Positions 5,407 through 6,716 of a DNA stretch of 6,716 nucleotides are shown here, piece after piece. The translations under genes and the position numbers were made by a program. The stretch lies in assembly GCA_002309475.1 (NCBI GenBank), contig DBXJ01000080.1, positions 14,184 to 20,899 of the forward strand. The letters run 5' to 3'. The first letter of the stretch is position 1, and each line of letters starts with the position of its first letter. The stretch comes from Bacteroidales bacterium UBA1215. GTDB lineage: Bacteria > Bacteroidota > Bacteroidia > Bacteroidales > WCHB1-69. The notes below the pieces were generated by a model. The model was not told where the DNA came from. It saw nothing but the letters and a program-made list of their open reading frames with translations, and searched no databases.

Positions 5407-6444
5407 ATGATCAACACCTTAGCAGATTTAAGCAAAGAAATATTAAAATATAGGAGTTTAGCCATTGCCGGCATGAAGAAAAATACCGGCAAGACAGAAA
5501 CTCTCAACTATATTTTGTCGGCATTGAAAGACAGCCGGCAGACCATTGCCGTTACTTCTATTGGTGTTGACGGAGAAACCACCGACAGGGTTACCCTCAC
5601 CGAAAAACCTGAAATTGTTATCTACAAAGATATGCTTTTTGTTACATCAGAAAAGCATTTTGCCCTTAGAAAAATGTCTGCGGAAATTTGTAAGATAAGC
5701 CGACAGACAACGGCATTGGGTCGTTTGATAACAGCGAAAGCCGCTTTGACCGGCAAAGTGATGTTGTCAGGTCCCGCCGACACTGCGACATTGAAGGCTG
5801 TTATTCGCCAAAACGAGCAATTAGGAGCAAAACTGACGATTGTAGATGGAGCCCTTTCGCGATTAAGCCTGTCGGCACCATCGGTGACAGATGCTACCAT
5901 ATTAGCCACCGGAGCCGCCCTTTCTGCCAATATTCCGCAATTAGTGCACGCTACCAAATATGTCTGCGACAAAATTGCCCTGCCTGTTTTAGAAAATTCT
6001 TACTACACCTTGCTCAACCCTATTGACAACGGCATCTGGACAATCGACCATGAAGGAAATTTAGCCGACACAGGTTGTCAATCCGCATTGCAAGTGAAAG
6101 ATATACAAAACATTTTGTCCGATAAGAAAAACATACAATTGCTCTATGTGGCAGGTGCCATCAGCAACGATTTGCTATCTTGCCTATGCAACCAAAAGGC
6201 ATGGAAGAATATAGTGGTGGTGGTGAAAGATTTTACAAAAATTTTCGCCGATGCCAACCATTTCTACCTATTTTTGTCCAAAGGAGGACAGATAAAGGTG
6301 CTGTCAAAGACCAAATTGCTGGCAATAACAATTAACCCGACTTCGCCACAAGGCTATGTTTTAGATACACAAAAACTACAAGAATCCATCTTTCAAGCGG
6401 TGCATATTCCCACTTTTAATGTCAGAACAAACGATAAAATATAA
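5407..6444 (+). CDS. kamB: KamB-like P-loop protein, putative lysine 5,6-aminomutase reactivase subunit
   Basis: A 345-residue soluble protein. A hydrophobic strand SLAIAG (17-22) runs into KKNTGKT (24-30), a P-loop in which Lys24 takes the place of the signature lysine of the deviant Walker A motif (KGGxGKT). SIGVDGE (51-57) looks like a switch region and LTIVDGALSR (143-152) like a Walker B segment with Asp147. The whole resembles, from memory, the KamB protein found beside kamC in lysine-fermentation clusters of Porphyromonas and Fusobacterium, proposed to reactivate adenosylcobalamin-dependent lysine 5,6-aminomutase (KamD/KamE). The next gene, 4 nt downstream, looks MutS-related as KamC is, which supports the call. 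A start at Met23 (5473) would delete the strand before the P-loop, so ATG 5407 is preferred although it leaves almost no leader. Function is by family and context; alternatives are other P-loop ATPases or GTPases. Its composition is GC-richer than that of the lipoprotein genes to its left. Confidence 0.72.
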   Translation: MINTLADLSKEILKYRSLAIAGMKKNTGKTETLNYILSALKDSRQTIAVTSIGVDGETTDRVTLTEKPEIVIYKDMLFVTSEKHFALRKMSAEICKISRQTTALGRLITAKAALTGKVMLSGPADTATLKAVIRQNEQLGAKLTIVDGALSRLSLSAPSVTDATILATGAALSANIPQLVHATKYVCDKIALPVLENSYYTLLNPIDNGIWTIDHEGNLADTGCQSALQVKDIQNILSDKKNIQLLYVAGAISNDLLSCLCNQKAWKNIVVVVKDFTKIFADANHFYLFLSKGGQIKVLSKTKLLAITINPTSPQGYVLDTQKLQESIFQAVHIPTFNVRTNDKI

Positions 6445-6448
6445 AACT

Positions 6449-6716
6449 ATGACTTCTACGCTCACTTTTGCCAAGTCGCCATTGAAAAAATTAGGCTTTG
6501 TGGAAATAGATGTTAAATCATCCATAGCCACCAAAATGTTGAATGCCCAAACCTTTACCACAGATAGAAAAACTTTGGAACAAGAGTTTATTCGTATTGA
6601 ACAAGCTATTGACTTTGTAAAAGATAACAATAATAAAAAAACACTCATCGATATTGACCATTGCTTGTACGATTTGCAAGATATTTCTTCCACTTTAAGC
6701 AACTTGCAAAAGCAAG
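6449..6716 (+). CDS. kamC: KamC-like MutS-related ATPase, N-terminal fragment
   Basis: The first 89 codons of a gene cut by the window end, starting 4 nt after the kamB-like stop, so the two are translationally close and cotranscribed. The fragment has PLKKLGFVEI near its start, then TFTTDRKTLEQEFIRIEQAIDFV, which resembles the opening of the MutS core domain, where a short N-terminal helix is followed by the R-x-x-L-E-x-E/I-EAI type helix. The rest is helical and polar (DHCLYDLQDISSTLSNLQKQ). KamC proteins are MutS-like ATPases without mismatch-binding domains, thought to act with KamB on lysine 5,6-aminomutase. The Walker motifs would lie beyond the window and cannot be checked, so the call depends on this fragment and its pairing with the kamB-like gene. 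A mismatch-repair role is less likely in this context. Confidence 0.62.
   Translation, partial: MTSTLTFAKSPLKKLGFVEIDVKSSIATKMLNAQTFTTDRKTLEQEFIRIEQAIDFVKDNNNKKTLIDIDHCLYDLQDISSTLSNLQKQ

Noticed and set aside
5622..5972. Minus-strand open frame of 116 codons opposite kamB
   Set aside because: Shadow of the kamB-like gene; no supporting start signals or family resemblance.
6376..6702. Minus-strand open frame of 108 codons overlapping the end of kamB and the start of kamC
   Set aside because: The + strand has a frame starting 4 nt after kamB with MutS-like sequence; the minus frame has no such support.

Overview
The window reads as an AT-rich Bacteroidota genome, most likely an anaerobic amino-acid-fermenting Bacteroidales relative. 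The support is: repeated TAnnTTTG-type -7 promoter boxes (1908-1915, 4154-4161, 4789-4796, 5395-5402 and a one-mismatch copy at 1203-1210), start codons preceded by A-rich sequence rather than Shine-Dalgarno motifs, several Bacteroidota-style lipoproteins, and a GcvP tail and KamB/KamC-like pair that fit this lifestyle. Every convincing gene is on the + strand.

Layout. (a) 1-1066: the 3' end of gcvP (glycine cleavage P-protein), a 33-nt gap, a complete water-selective aquaporin (aqpZ) and a strong intrinsic terminator. (b) 1071-1823: a pentanucleotide AAATA tandem repeat placed between candidate -33 and -7 elements, followed by a small exported protein that looks like an outer-membrane beta-barrel. 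(c) 1908-4036: a promoter, a 528-residue lipoprotein with an HExxHxxH zinc-protease motif, a 138-residue lipoprotein 20 nt downstream, and a terminator. (d) 4154-5344: two more lipoprotein genes (174 and 141 residues), each with its own candidate promoter, closed by a terminator that is visibly a copy of the one in (c). (e) 5395-6716: a promoter almost touching the start of a kamB-like P-loop gene, followed after 4 nt by a kamC-like (MutS-related) gene cut by the window end.

How it fits together. The two flanks are metabolic: glycine cleavage and water transport on the left, and the putative chaperone/reactivase of cobalamin-dependent lysine 5,6-aminomutase (lysine fermentation) on the right. 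Between them lies a more AT-rich set of five exported proteins, four of them lipoproteins, with no recognisable housekeeping role. The 138- and 141-residue lipoproteins are probably diverged paralogues, and each is followed by a near-identical terminator, so the gene-plus-terminator unit appears to have been duplicated. I see no CRISPR array, insertion sequence, tRNA, rRNA or integrase, and no intergenic gap exceeds about 250 nt. The least-described material is the metalloprotease-like lipoprotein with its small lipoprotein partner, and the possible phase-variable promoter of the barrel-like protein.
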